DNA of 64,000 bases, from NCBI RefSeq assembly GCF_050948215.1, contig NC_135149.1, positions 10,521,001-10,585,000 of the forward strand, in the 5' to 3' direction. The DNA is from Halictus rubicundus. Taxonomy: Eukaryota > Arthropoda > Insecta > Hymenoptera > Halictidae. The notes under the pieces are model-generated. The model ran no database searches and was not told where the DNA came from. It worked only from the letters and a program-made list of their open reading frames with translations. Position numbers and translations under genes: made by a program. How positions within the stretch are numbered: the stretch's first letter is position 1; each line of letters opens with the position of its first letter. Positions 13,311-25,207 of this stretch are shown in pieces.

Positions 13311-13586
13311 CCCTAGAGTGGTCGCGCCCGGTCTCACAGACCGACTTTATTTACTCATAACCGATGGAGAGATTGTTTATTCATGAATATGTAATAATTT
13401 CCATTATTGTACTTCTATTCCTTCTGAATTAAAAACAATGCATTATACATGTCCTGTTATTTGAACCCAGTGACATTTTTAGTGAGAAATAAGGTTTGTG
13501 ATATCAAAAGGGCTTCTAATGAAAAACCGGTCTGAGAGACCAACGCGACCACTGGCGTTACGAAAATTCGCGCGACCACCCTACGG
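13311..13586. mobile_element. piggyBac-type non-autonomous element (TTAA target duplication)
   Basis: A 276-bp element lies between TTAA at 13307-13310 and TTAA at 13587-13590. The termini are inverted: CCCTAGAGTGGTCGCG on the left and, read from the right, CCGTAGGGTGGTCGCG. Each end has a further inverted block: GGTCTCACAGACC at about 13331 and GGTCTGAGAGACC at about 13530. TTAA duplication and CCC-type ends define piggyBac-like transposons. There is no transposase, so it must have been moved by a helper elsewhere. Confidence 0.85.
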
Positions 13587-13590
13587 TTAA

Positions 13591-16500
13591 CGGAATATCA
13601 TTCTCATATACAGACATTCCAATTTTAAACTTTCTTTTCTCCGCCATTGTATAAATATAAAGTCGAAAATGAATGTTTCCCTGAGTAGATGCAGCATTAA
13701 AATACTCCTGCTAAATCATTGAACACGTCGAACTGAAAACTATAAAATCATTGGTGTTGCGTTTCAAGTATGAGTTCTGAAAGTAATCTTCAGCCGCGTA
13801 ACCGTTCTCCGGAATCTGGTCACCAGCCGTGCATCCATAGAATCGCAAGAAAAATATTTCAGGTTTCGATATCTCTCCCGTAGATTCTCGGTTCAGCGAA
13901 CTCTTTCCGTCGGACCGCGCTGGGTCACAGAAATACGTCCGTCCTAAACTTACTCGCACTCAAGACAAGATTGCCTCTTTCCCATCGGAAACGTCCACTT
14001 CTACTGGTCGCTTGGACAAACTGGCCCACCCCCCACCCCCCTACAACGAACGAGTTCCACCGAAATCCAGGTAGCCGGAGATTGAAGTTCTAGGAGGACA
14101 CCATCCGCGCGCAAACTACCTACGTGCCGTGCTCACGGCCCTACTGTACATAAGGGAAACCAAGGGAATGCACGGCAAGTACTTCGTCGCTTCGACAGAT
14201 TGGACGTCGCTCCATCGATCCTCGTTGATTCTCCAGGAACTCTATTTATACGTCGACAGACACGGAACACTTCCAGACCAGATTCCTCTCTGTCAATTTT
14301 GTCTTTTCCTTTTCGCGTTACTTGTCTGTTACCATCATAAGAGAACGCCTTCACGCGCAACCCTAGACAAATGAATTTTTAAATACTCAGACTAAACATA
14401 TTTTAATATTTACTTCGGTTCTGGTAACAAATTTTGAGTATTTGCTTGTGAAAACAAAAGTCTCGGTTAGTTTTGACTTCCGTGTCAAGTATCTTTTAAT
14501 TAGGGCCATACGTACAAATCAAAATGAAAAGATACCTAACTTTCTTTATTTTAAAAACAAGAAATATCGATGTAAGAACCCCATCATGAAGGAAAAACTG
14601 TAACTTCAACATCAACATTTATTGTACTGGAACAAAATTATTTATCGACACTGTTTAACGTGTTCTGCTATTTTAATTGATTGAACGCGAAACTGATTCT
14701 TTTCTTTGATTGGTTTGACCTAGTAATTTCTTGGAAATAGATAATTGATTTAATGTGACTCCATAAAGGAGAATCCAGTGGTGTGAGATCAAAAGCAATC
14801 AAGATATTAGTACAGAACGGCTAATGAAAGAATTGCTCTCCTAATTTTATTAATAGAGTCGCATCAAATCAGTTGGTAATTAATTTAAATCGTATAAAAC
14901 AGGTGTACATTTTTGAAAGTACCGAAAGCCTGTTTGAAACCATGTATCTCAAAGCATACTGCAATTCCTCTGGTTCGAATTTGCTCAAACACATCACTAG
15001 AACGCTCCTTTATTGAAATATTCTATCCGTATATAGTGTGTTTACATGCAATCAGTAGATGGGGGAAGGTGTATACTGAAGCGATGTGGCATGAACTACG
15101 GTATGTAGTATTGCACAATCATAAGCTAATGCATGGAAGTAAATGAACATTCTACTATTTCGCATGCTCTGCTACACATCACACCATTTGAGTGCGCATT
15201 CTCTGCAAGTTAGTCTTCGAGTATAACTGTTTGCGTAGGCGAAGTTGCCCTAACGGCGAATGACCCCGTAATGTCGCACGGTAGCTACATCTTTAACATT
15301 TAAAACTTTATCGAGCTGTTGTATCGTCTAAGTTAAAGAGAAACAAAAACAAGAAATAATCACGTTTTATCACGTTCCTGTCGCATGTGCACTGCTAAGG
15401 ACATCAGCTGATAGTTGCGGCAAATAAGATGCACCGGTGCATCGTACAAATTATAAATTATTATATCTATTAATTTTATGGACAGAAGACGTGAAAGTTA
15501 AGTTACTATATCTTTGGGTAAATATTTATTTAATTACCCTTCGATGACGAACGCGAAATACACCAAAGTAGGCCTCTGAGAAGATCGCAAAGATGGAATA
15601 GCTCGAACAGTCAAGGAATCTTCAAGAATTCAGGAAGTTGAAGTAAGAAACTGTATATAATTTATAATAATTCCAGGGCGCGGTATTTATACAAGAAGGC
15701 AAGCTTGGGCAACTTCTTCCCCGCCGTCGCTTCACAATCACCACTACCAGTGTGCAGGTTTCCCCATCATAGGGGAAATACCAGATTCTATATAGGTTCC
15801 TAGCCCCCCACCCCTTTCTCCCACACTCTATTGGAGCTTTGTTGGGCCTCAAGAGTGGGAGGAGATTTCGCATGTGGCTCCATAGTCCCCAGATCAAGAC
15901 TTTTTCCCCTACTCTAATTTCCCCTTCTACCGCGCTATTCCCCACGCTTCCGTCACGTGACTAACTCGGTACTGGCAGAGACGCGGTAACTTTTTCCCCT
16001 CAATTCGTGCTCCCTCCCCTCATCAGGCGACTATGTGTGGCTCGCGAGCCACCAGTTGCCCGGACCTGCAATAAGGACTGACAAGACGACGAAGTCGTTA
16101 AGATATGACGCGTCAAGATGACGGAGACGTTGATGCCTTACAATTTGTTATAGTGGGAAACCCACGCGAATTTCACAGCAGATCGGATGAATGGGTCGGT
16201 ACCGTTACTCGGGGACTGGCGTGGCTGGCATGCATCTATATCGAGAGTTGTCCTGTCCAATATTGCCGCTGGGTCAGGGGCAATTAACGCACTAGTTTAA
16301 AAACAGTAAGTAGTGTATTTTAAATTCATAAAATTCGTATTAGTCCAAAAGTTCAGTTATTCATCGTTCCAAAATGTTCTGACGGTTCTACTTGTTCCAG
16401 AGATCTTAGTGTTCTTAAAGGTTTTAGAGTCCAACGAGTTCTTATCGTCCTGAAGGTTCGTAGTGTTCTGAAGTCCTAGTTCTCCCGCAATTCCCTACCA

Positions 16501-17160
16501 AAGTTCTGGACGAATCACCTGTTTGGGACGTAATAAAAAATTTGTGTAACCCCTACGGACTCCGTGATTTCATTTTCTCATGTAAACCTCGCAGCACGCT
16601 GCACAAAGATCGTTTGTTCAAGGATTTTTTCCGAAACTGGTTTCGCCTTTCCGCTGAGTGTGGGTTTGCGATGCGTCAATTGTCATTGAACAAAGTTTTC
16701 CCACTTGTGCGATAACCATTAAATTAAATTAAATCATTCGGTTATTATTTGTGGCAAATAACTCCGATTGTACCGTGACAAACAGTCCCCAGATGTTAAA
16801 CTATCTAATCTATCTATTCATTTATTAAACAGTACAAGAAATAAATAAAATCATTAAAGTAACTTAGGAAATACTCTAAACTACAAGATCAAGTAAAAAC
16901 ATTTCTGACAACCATACCCGGTTTCCCCTACATGTTTATGAAAAACGTACAGTAGTAAATTAACTTTTAGTAACTTGACTCCAACACTAACCACTTGAAA
17001 AATATCGCTTGTATACATCTAATAAAGAATAACGAATTTTCGTTGCCCGTGTTATGACATCGTTTATGAACCTCACAATGTAAAACTTGTAAAGACGACG
17101 CATTCACGTCGCAACAACCTCAAACAATGTATGAAATGTCAATGCACTCGAATTGTTGGT
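13591..17160. other. Gene-free stretch with two GC-rich islands
   Basis: Islands at about 13700-14380 and 15640-16300 are rich in CpG and carry open frames on both strands, for example 81 codons at 14129-14374 and 107 codons on the minus strand at 15622-15945. None is recognisable and no conserved splice chain was found. A perfect GTGGCTCGCGAGCCAC palindrome is at 16037; a related ACTCGCGAGCCACAC lies inside the element at 29079. Positions 16380-16500 contain loosely repeated GTTCT-containing words. Between the islands the DNA is AT-rich. Confidence 0.4.
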
Positions 17161-17166
17161 AGGTAC

Positions 17167-17276
17167 AGTACAAAGTTCAGGTAAGTTTCCCCAGTGCAAA
17201 GTTCAGATACATACGTTCTGTAGAGTACAAAGTTCAAGCGAATTCGATATCTCACGAAGTAACAGTGCCCAATTCA
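17167..17276 (+). promoter_or_regulatory. Cluster of four AGTRCAAAGTTCA-like motifs
   Basis: AGTACAAAGTTCA (17167), AGTGCAAAGTTCA (17193), AGTACAAAGTTCA (17224) and a degenerate AGTGCCCAATTCA (17264) occur within 110 bp, spaced 26, 31 and 40 bp. CAAAGTTCA within a 13-mer resembles the DR1 site bound by HNF4/USP-type nuclear receptors. It may be a cis-regulatory cluster or the remnant of a degenerated minisatellite. No nearby gene is known. Confidence 0.35.
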
Positions 17277-17744
17277 AGGGACTGATAACATCTCTACGAT
17301 TCAGAAGTCAAAATACATCATACGAAGTTCCAAACTATTCTGTTCTTTGTACAGCTTTAATACCAAAGCCTGACGTCTACGTTGCATTAATGATTTAGTA
17401 AAACAAGCGCTAAAAATTATCTCCTTGAGATAGATATAGCACAAATGGTTTAGTAATTGTTGTTTTCCTTCCTAATTCTTACAAAAAAGTTTAAAACTAA
17501 TTTTACCAATAAATATCTAAAAATAACGGTATACCTTTCGAAAGATAATAAAAATAAGAAATGTACTATCAGATTTCTTTATTTGCAGTCTTAGTCTCTT
17601 TATTTGTAGTCAAGTGTAGCCAACAATTTTTCAAATTGGATTTCTTTAAAAATGAAGTGAGAAATCTTTCCAACTTAATTTTTCATATAAAATCATATCC
17701 TCCATGCCACTCTATAGCTATGTCACAATGTACTATACAACCTA

Positions 17745-17897
17745 TATAGAGTGTTCGACTACAGGTGGGAGAAAATTTAATGGGGTGATTTCGACTTCAT
17801 TTTTCAGTTACTAATGATTCAAAATCCGCTTAAAATGCGGCAACCCTGCCAACAGAGATGTACGTTGCGTACGTCATAGAGGTGCGCGGCAGTCACG
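17745..17897 (+). repeat. Dispersed repeat with mariner-like left end, copy 1
   Basis: It begins TATAGAGTGTTCGACTACAG, a degenerate cousin of the TACAGGGTGT termini, and runs through CGCTTAAAATGCGGCAACCC and CAACAGAGATGTACGTTGCG to GTCATAGAGGTGCGCGGC. From about 17797 on it matches 29999-30105 in inverted orientation. No coding content. Confidence 0.65.
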
Positions 17898-18597
17898 TAA
17901 ACAAATATGTACATTTTTGTGAATACTTGCACTCGCGAGGATTTCATTCAATGTTTATGGACACAATGAATATATGCAAACCATTTTATAGTGATCACGA
18001 GTAAATTACTTATGCGAGCCTGATTGTGAAAGTAATAATTAGATTGAACAAATGACAATTTTAACATGTAAGAAAAAATAAAAAGATGAGACGCGCAGAG
18101 CAAATGATCATCGCGTAATTTGAAAATAGTGGTATGGTATTCATAACACATTGTTAGTAGTATCCTAGCTGCAGGATACATCTCTTTGCAGATCCATCGA
18201 CTGAAAAAGCACGTAGATACCCAAACGAATTTCGCTGATAATAGCCGCAGGCAACTGGTGATCTAACTAGTTTTCGAACGATCGCGTGCCTGTCGATCTT
18301 TTCTACCGTACGTCAAGTTCCATGCAGCGTAAAATCGATTGCGAACTGCTGCATGAACAGTCAAGAGGGCTGATTAGACGACCCCTTAAGTAATTCCACG
18401 AAGAAGCTTGACTATATGCATGTGTATATGTAGGTCAACTTCTCCAATCCTTGATAGCGACAACGTTCAGATGAAATGCATTTCTAATTAATTCAAACTA
18501 AACGGGAAGAAACTAGTGCAAGATTGCAAAATCGAATGTAGCGTTGGAATTAAAGTATCTTGGTATAACGGTTGTTATTGTAACCTCTAATTAAAGC

Positions 18598-18951
18598 TGG
18601 GTTAAACTTCACTTCCAGGACGCAGAAATTTTTAACTTCTTTTATATGATTCTGTCGATTTTGACGAGAAAATGTAAAAAATCGAAGTTTAATGTTAGGA
18701 ATTCACTGGTTCAAAAGTTATACGTGTGTAAAGTTGAGCGGTTTCGCTCATTGGACGATGTCTGAGTACATACCGAAACGCTTAACACATAAACGCAGAA
18801 ACGCTTAAAATTGCTCAGCATTACACACGTATAACTTTTGAACCAGTGAATTCCTAACATTAAAACTTCGATTTTTAACACTTTCTCGTCAAAACCTACA
18901 GGATTATATAAAATAAAGTTAAAAATTTCTGGATTGCCAATGTGAAGTTAA
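18598..18951. mobile_element. Foldback element, GGTTAAACTTCAC family, best-preserved two-armed copy
   Basis: Arms of about 150 bp: the left reads GGGTTAAACTTCACTTCC, then AGAAATTTTTAACTTC, CGATTTTGACGAGAAAATG, TTAGGAATTCACTGGTTCAA and AAAGTTATACGTGTGTAAAG. The right arm is the complement, ending in AATGTGAAGTTAA. The spacer is about 60 bp. Arm identity is high, so this is the least decayed copy in the window. It would form a long hairpin if transcribed. No open frame of note. Confidence 0.85.
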
Positions 18952-20294
18952 GATTGATTTAGTGATAACAGTTGTCCTTGGAAATGCTTAATATGAGCAA
19001 TCTCCGCCCTGTTCAAATTTTCGTGGCATAATAGTTATACAATAATTTATCTACCACGATGATTCGTGTCCTACTGAACCTTTGGGAAACTAAAGAATAA
19101 TAGATATTCAAAAACTAAATAATATAAATTCTCAAAATAATGAAATCTAAATCATAACATCTCGCAGAAATAACGTGAGCCTTACAAGCTAAAAAATACA
19201 TATGATTTCATATACCAGTATTTCTGGTTAAACTTTGAAACGTAAAAAAATCTTATTCAGAACTTTCTTTCTAAGCTCTAGAGGGATCGAATGGAATATG
19301 TAAAAATGCGAAGACAAGTCCTTGCACAAAATGCTCATTCGTTCATCGCACACGTGGGAGGAAAACGACACAGAACATTTTTCCGTCTATACAGCTGCGC
19401 TTTCAGCAGATACAACAACTCCTATCTTTATACGAGCTTTATCTTCACGAGCAATATAACTGAATCGGTTCTCCCTCGCGGGCAAAATTTTAAGCGAGAT
19501 AGAACTGGCAAAATTGAAAAGGAACTCGCACAAGACACAATTTATAGAAGGTAGCAATTGCTAAAGAACCAATAAAAGCATTACGATTTATCTAGAGACC
19601 TGCAACATCGATTTTTTCTTTTTATATTTCGTGCACGTTGCTCGTACCAAATGGAATGGATCCGCGAAATCGTGTACAGGCAGTATAGTATTTTTAATAA
19701 TTCTTACTCTCTTTAATATTAGAACGCATTGTAATTTCAATTACAAATTCAGTAATTTACATAAAATCTAGTCAAGTCTATGTTTATAATCACTTCATAC
19801 AATTTCACATTAAATAGCTGCAAATAATGGAAATAATATAAATAAACTTTGAAAGACACGCAAAACGTTTTTTCATGCTAGATATGTAATAGACAATAAT
19901 TAGCAAGGCCATTGTTCGCTACTTTATTGCATTCACGTTAAGGAGTGTATAATTCCTAGTATTTTTCCCACTTAGAAAATGTTAAAAATATTAAATGTTA
20001 ACCTAATCAATTATTCTATACAACCAACAGGAGAACGGTCCTTAATTAATTCATCAATGTCTACAAAACAAAATCTACATTTAAACGTCTAGTTTTCGTG
20101 CTATATGTATATGTATGTTCAGTAATGGAGGAAGCAACAGTAGAAAATTCGCGTAGAGCAGACATCTGAACAGAACAACCCTTGTCGCAGCACACGGTTG
20201 ACGTATATGACTGATCATTTCGTTCCTTTAAGTGGCACTCCAAGACAACTTGGAATGCGAGGGTTTGCCGTCACCTGTGTCGTTCCCGTACGTG
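18952..20294. other. Gene-free AT-rich stretch
   Basis: An 87-codon frame at 19291-19554 has no recognisable similarity and no supporting splice context. The rest is AT-rich without visible repeats. Confidence 0.35.
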
Positions 20295-20590
20295 CTGTAC
20301 AGGGTGTCCAAATAAATATTGTCATCCGTTTAAAAGATAACCCTATAGGTTAAAATCAAGCAAAAATTAAGAACGGAGATAAAATAAAACTTCATACTAA
20401 CCTGCGGACAGCGGACTATTGTTACAACTATATAGGGTGTTCTAGGAAGAGTCGGGAAGAAGAAAAGGGTGATTCCTCAGGTAATTTCAAGCAGCTTTTT
20501 CCTTTGTCAATTCGCACCGAAGCGCTTTGTTTTCGAGATATTAACGAAAAACACGGACCAACCAGACCTCGGCGCGGCGGTTCTTGAAAA
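20295..20590 (+). mobile_element. Two truncated mariner-type element ends in tandem
   Basis: A terminus TACAGGGTGTCCAAATAAAT starts at about 20297. A second terminus, TATAGGGTGTTCTAGG, starts at 20431 and is followed by CTTTTTCCTTTGTCAATTCG and ATTAACGAAAAACACGGACC, blocks shared with the elements at 2967 and 24855. Right ends were not found for either, so these are fragments or half elements. Confidence 0.6.
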
Positions 20591-23500
20591 TTGACTGACT
20601 CGATTGTAAATATATAATATTAGATAGTTGGCTGTATGTAATAAAATCGGTCGGCTAGACGACAACAATTTTGTCATCGCACGACATCTAATTTGGACAT
20701 AGCGTTACATGTTGTACAACAACACTACAAATTTTTGAAACTGTCGTTCAAACGATCGCTGCAACTTCTGTTGTAGAATTGGTTGGACGATAAAATCTAT
20801 CGTCTGTAGCTCGTTTTAATATAAAGGTGGCAGAGGTGATTATTAACCGGCAACATAGTATACGCAATTTTATCTTTCGCATACTCAGCAATTTGATAGG
20901 TTTCTTCTATACCTAACAATAAATAAATTCTATATTATTTTCTTATATCTTCGTGTATCATTTTGCTGCAATAGTTTTGTACTAAAATACTTCTGTAGGA
21001 GGCAATCACTTAAATCACTTTAATTATGACTACTACTTATAGCAATCTAAATATTACATATAACACAATTCAGGGAGGAGTCTGTATAATTTTTCAATTC
21101 TCGGGTGCAAATAGTTTTGCAACTAACCTTATGTAGAAAGGTGAGCATCATATCTCGCCTGGGCCAGCCTCGTGTGCGCTGGATACAGCAAGATAGCGAA
21201 ATCGCTGTTATAAATCGTCATAAATTCAGTCAACCACTAAATTTGTTCGTCTAAGTAAGTCCTGTGGTAGCAATCCTTTAACCGGTAGAGGACGAGCGTT
21301 TTACATTTCATAATTCGAATATTTCGAAAACCATTTTCAAGTGATTGAAGCATTATGTCAATCAGGACTTGAGGTTATATATTTTCATATGTACTATTAT
21401 TTCGTTGGAAATCACAACTAAACGCTCGCTTTAACGCGACAGTATACATACTAGTCTGCTCGTCTTTATTGTATTAAATCCTCCAAGATCCGTCGAAAAT
21501 AACTTTATGGCAAATTAATCACATTCGAAAATAAATAGCTTTGTATCTTATGCAAATCTAGCAAAATTTAGTAGATATTAGCTGACATATTGGATCCGAC
21601 ATTTTGAATTTTGAATTTTTAATGTCAGATTCGTAATCAGAGTCCCCGAAAACCCGTCATTACTAAATTTCACATAATTCTGATGAAGAATTGAATTTTG
21701 ACTACTTTTTCGAGGTTCCTGGACCATATGTGTAGTATGCACCGTGAGCATTGTTAACATGATCTTAAAAATATTTCCGATCATCCGACAAAAAATTGTT
21801 TCCATCAAAAGTTGATTAGTATGTATTCACTTTTCTACAAATTTCAATTGTGGCGTATGCGTTTGGCGCGGAAAAGATGCCAGGGTGAAGGACACTTTCT
21901 TTTTTCGCCGAAGGGCAAGCGTGTGCGGCCGAACTCGAGGGAGGCAATAAAAGTGACGATTGCCAGAGCCTTGGCCATCACGGTTAAATGGTTTGTAGCC
22001 TATACGTTCCTTGGAAAGGACTTTCCTTTCACGTTCCTAAGACGCATATGGTTTTTCCTCGCCCCTTGTTTTCGAGACGCCCTTCGCGCGTCCAAAAAAA
22101 CGCGGCAGATTATCTTCGAGAATCGTCACGTTCGTTTCGAGTTTTCTCCCGGAATTATTTTAGTTTCGTGTCGCGATACCTTTAATATTATTTTGCGATT
22201 TTCCTAACGCACGACACGAGTGCTTTTCGTTTCGGTGCTTTCTCGTTATTGTAATTGTTGTTATAGTTGCAGTTATTGTTCGAATATTAAAGTTCATTAT
22301 ATGTTACGCGGTGTAATTGTTATTACGACACCTACTTAATATCTCCAAATCAAAAGTTAAAGAAAAAACCTTTTTTTATAAAAAATGAAAGTCACCTCAA
22401 TTTTTGAAATATTAACATATATTCTTCACTTCATAATATTCTAGCTAGTATCGAGACGAATACAACGATCTATAATAATATTACATTAAACCTTCAAATA
22501 ACGCTACAATAATTTTGGTTTTTAGTTTTAGTTTTAGCTATTGATTTCGAATCGTCTGATGTGTCTGATCGTGACCTACCGATTCTACTTCTTACAAATT
22601 CTAGGTACGCAAATTTGACGAAGAAAATATTTCTTGAACGAAAATAGTTTATTCCACATTTTCGGCTTATTTTCTTATGTAGAATCACGCTCCCTCATCC
22701 TCCCCTCACCCCTTATCAATATATCAAGACATATCAATAAGATATCGATAATCGATAGTCACACCTCTATACTGTACTCTGCACTGTCTTGAAAACGCTT
22801 TTTGATTTGATGGTGTGGGGATTCTTCCTTTCTTACTACGCTACGGTTCTATTTCTCGTGAAATTATGGTTGAGGCGATGGACGGTAGCCAAAATTTGAG
22901 TGGTACTTTGCAAACTCTTAGGCAGATTTATGGCCGTGTTACTCAAGCAAAAAATATGTAATAAAGTCATGTTCTCGATCGAGGACTTCCGGACTTTTAG
23001 CTTACGTTTTCGATAGGAGACAGATTGCGTTGGGCTAGTGTTGGAGACTGAGAATAAGCGAGAAAAAGATGATATCGACGGTCATCTTATATTTCACCTT
23101 CAACAGCTTGCAACTTTCAATCTCATATAGCAAAACGCTATTCTGTTATCTGACAGATCAAAGGAAGTGGATTGTTTGTATTACTGGTGCGGAGAAGGGC
23201 AAATAAAAAATTCAGATTCGATCGAAAATAATACAAGTGAATTCAAAATTATTAAACTAATTATTTACTAAACATCCTTCAAAAATTTCAACTTGAAAAG
23301 GTTAAACATAAAATTACACCAATTTAAAATAAAAAAATAAAAATATTTATTTAATAAAAAAATTCTATTTAATTAAGTCAATTAAAATCTATAATATTAA
23401 AAAGTATTTGAAATATTTATTAGTATGCATACTAATGTTTCTCACGACTACTTCTAGTCAGGTATCAGAACTCTACGGTGCTGGAATTAACCTGATAGTG

Positions 23501-24024
23501 TCCGACGAATTACAAGGATTCACCTGCTTGTAATTCTGCTGGCCCTAAATTGTTATCATCGAGTTCGACACCAATTTGGTAGTAATTCGTAAACCACGAA
23601 TACTCTACTCGGTACAATCGTGATTCCAAAATTTGGAACTGTTATCGTGCTTTCCCATACGTCGAGAATCGAAGGTATTGACGTAACTATACCTGGCTAG
23701 AGACGTCATTATCGTATATCATGGAACTGAAATTCTCGGTATCATATGTCATTGTAAGTAAGTTCAACTGCTCTCTGACTGTCCTATGTAACTTATCAGA
23801 GGATGGTTATTGATTTTGTTTTCGTCAATACAATATATTATGAACAATAGAGTGATTAATCATAGCTCTTGTACATCTATCTGTAACAGTACCATTTTTG
23901 GAATTAATAGATAATATATAATTTACTAGATATTTAAAATAATATTTATAACTAGTACAATTGTATTGTCCTAAATAATATTCCATGGCGTGTTTGTTAG
24001 TTGTTATTTAACTACCAAAAGTAC
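20591..24024. other. Gene-free stretch including an unassigned 131-codon frame
   Basis: An open frame at 21812-22207 (131 codons, + strand) is Arg/Phe-rich and begins in AT-rich DNA; its GC-rich middle overlaps a second open frame, so it may be a CpG-rich regulatory island rather than a gene. Positions 22545-22595 share GAATCGTCTGA, GTCTGATC and TTCTACT blocks with 37918-37966, marking a dispersed repeat. A perfect hairpin lies at 23507-23536. Confidence 0.4.
23507..23536. repeat. Perfect 10-bp stem hairpin
   Basis: GAATTACAAG and CTTGTAATTC are perfect inverted copies separated by a 10-base loop. It is not followed by a T run on either strand. It could be a short structural element or chance. 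Confidence 0.5.
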
Positions 24025-24036
24025 CATTATTATTAC

Positions 24037-24079
<43 letters not shown>
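24025..24079. repeat. ATT/TTA trinucleotide microsatellite
   Basis: About 18 nearly perfect ATT repeats with one interruption near the start. The apparent poly-Tyr open frame across it is an artefact of the repeat. Confidence 0.95.
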
Positions 24080-24854
24080 GTATTTCACTTTTAATCATTT
24101 CTAGTAACCCTTTTGTCAACTTAATTAATTCTTTAGAAAATCGATATAATGGTAAAGAATCGTTACGATGCAGAAGTCAATAATTAACTCTGTAAATTTC
24201 GACTGTGACATTGAAAAATTGAGATAAGATGAGGTAAGTTTAACGATAAACGCCGTGTAGAATTCAAAATTAGTAAAAGGAGGGACGGGTGAAGGTTTTT
24301 ATACTAACAGATTTTGCGTAAAATGTACATATATAAGGATGTTTGAATTCTTAATATGTTGTGTATCTTTCGCCATTAACGCTGAGGAGAGAATACTTGT
24401 GTACTCGACCTGACAAGTACTGCAATTTGTCAAAAGCTCATTAAAAAATCAGCATAACACTTAGGAAACTCTCCACGTGAGCAATGAGCTGTTACAAGTA
24501 TGCACTAGACATGAGATGTAAAGCATAGATGGTGAAGTATCCTCGAAGGCCATTCTCTTCTTACTCTTGAAAAAAAATATTTGTTAGTAGAAATATTGTT
24601 CAGCATATACTATATAAATCTTACTAACCAAAATCCGATTCATACTATTTCAATTATACGTCACATGTAAAATAACATTTTCAGTCTCTGTTACACTGGT
24701 AGGTAGTCTTTTTTGTTTTCCCTTCTTACAGTTTATCTAAATTCTACCTATAGCTTTTTATTTAAATTCTGTGGAATTGAAATTGTTATTATAAAGTTAG
24801 TGTTTGTGGACTCAATAGACAATACGTAGTCAACAGTATATCTACCGTTCTTTA

Positions 24855-25207
24855 TACAGGCTGTCCCAGAAGTGTAATATTTCCTAAGGTTATTTGAAAT
24901 AACTTTTTCCTTTACGGAAATGTTCTCCGCGGCTTCGTTAAGGAATTATTAACGAAAAACACGGACTTATCAGAGCGCGGCTACAGAAGGCGGATTCCGG
25001 CTCGGCCAATCCCAACGCCACGCACAGCGGCAACTATCGCCGAGCCGAAATTCGTCTGGTGTAATCATGCTCTAATTGGTTCGCTTTTTTCGTTTATAAA
25101 TCGTTAACAAAGGCGCGGAGAATATTCTCGTAAAGGAAAAAGTTACTTCAAATGAGCTTAGAAATCACCTCATTCGAGAAAATACAACATTTTTGGGACA
25201 ACCTGTA
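24855..25207. mobile_element. Mariner-type non-autonomous foldback element, second copy
   Basis: A 353-bp copy of the family at 2967. It has TACAGGCTGTCCCAGAAGTG at the left and CATTTTTGGGACAACCTGTA at the right, with long inner inverted similarity through ATGTTCTCCGCGGCTTCG and ATTATTAACGAAAAACACGG. The left flank is TA; the right flank has decayed to GA. The central GC-rich part differs from the other copy. Confidence 0.8.

Noticed and set aside
21812..22207. 131-codon protein-coding gene
   Set aside because: Unrecognised product, composition changes abruptly inside the frame, and a second frame is open over the same GC-rich part.
24001..24183. Open frame encoding a poly-tyrosine run
   Set aside because: It is only the translation of the ATT/TTA microsatellite at 24025-24079.
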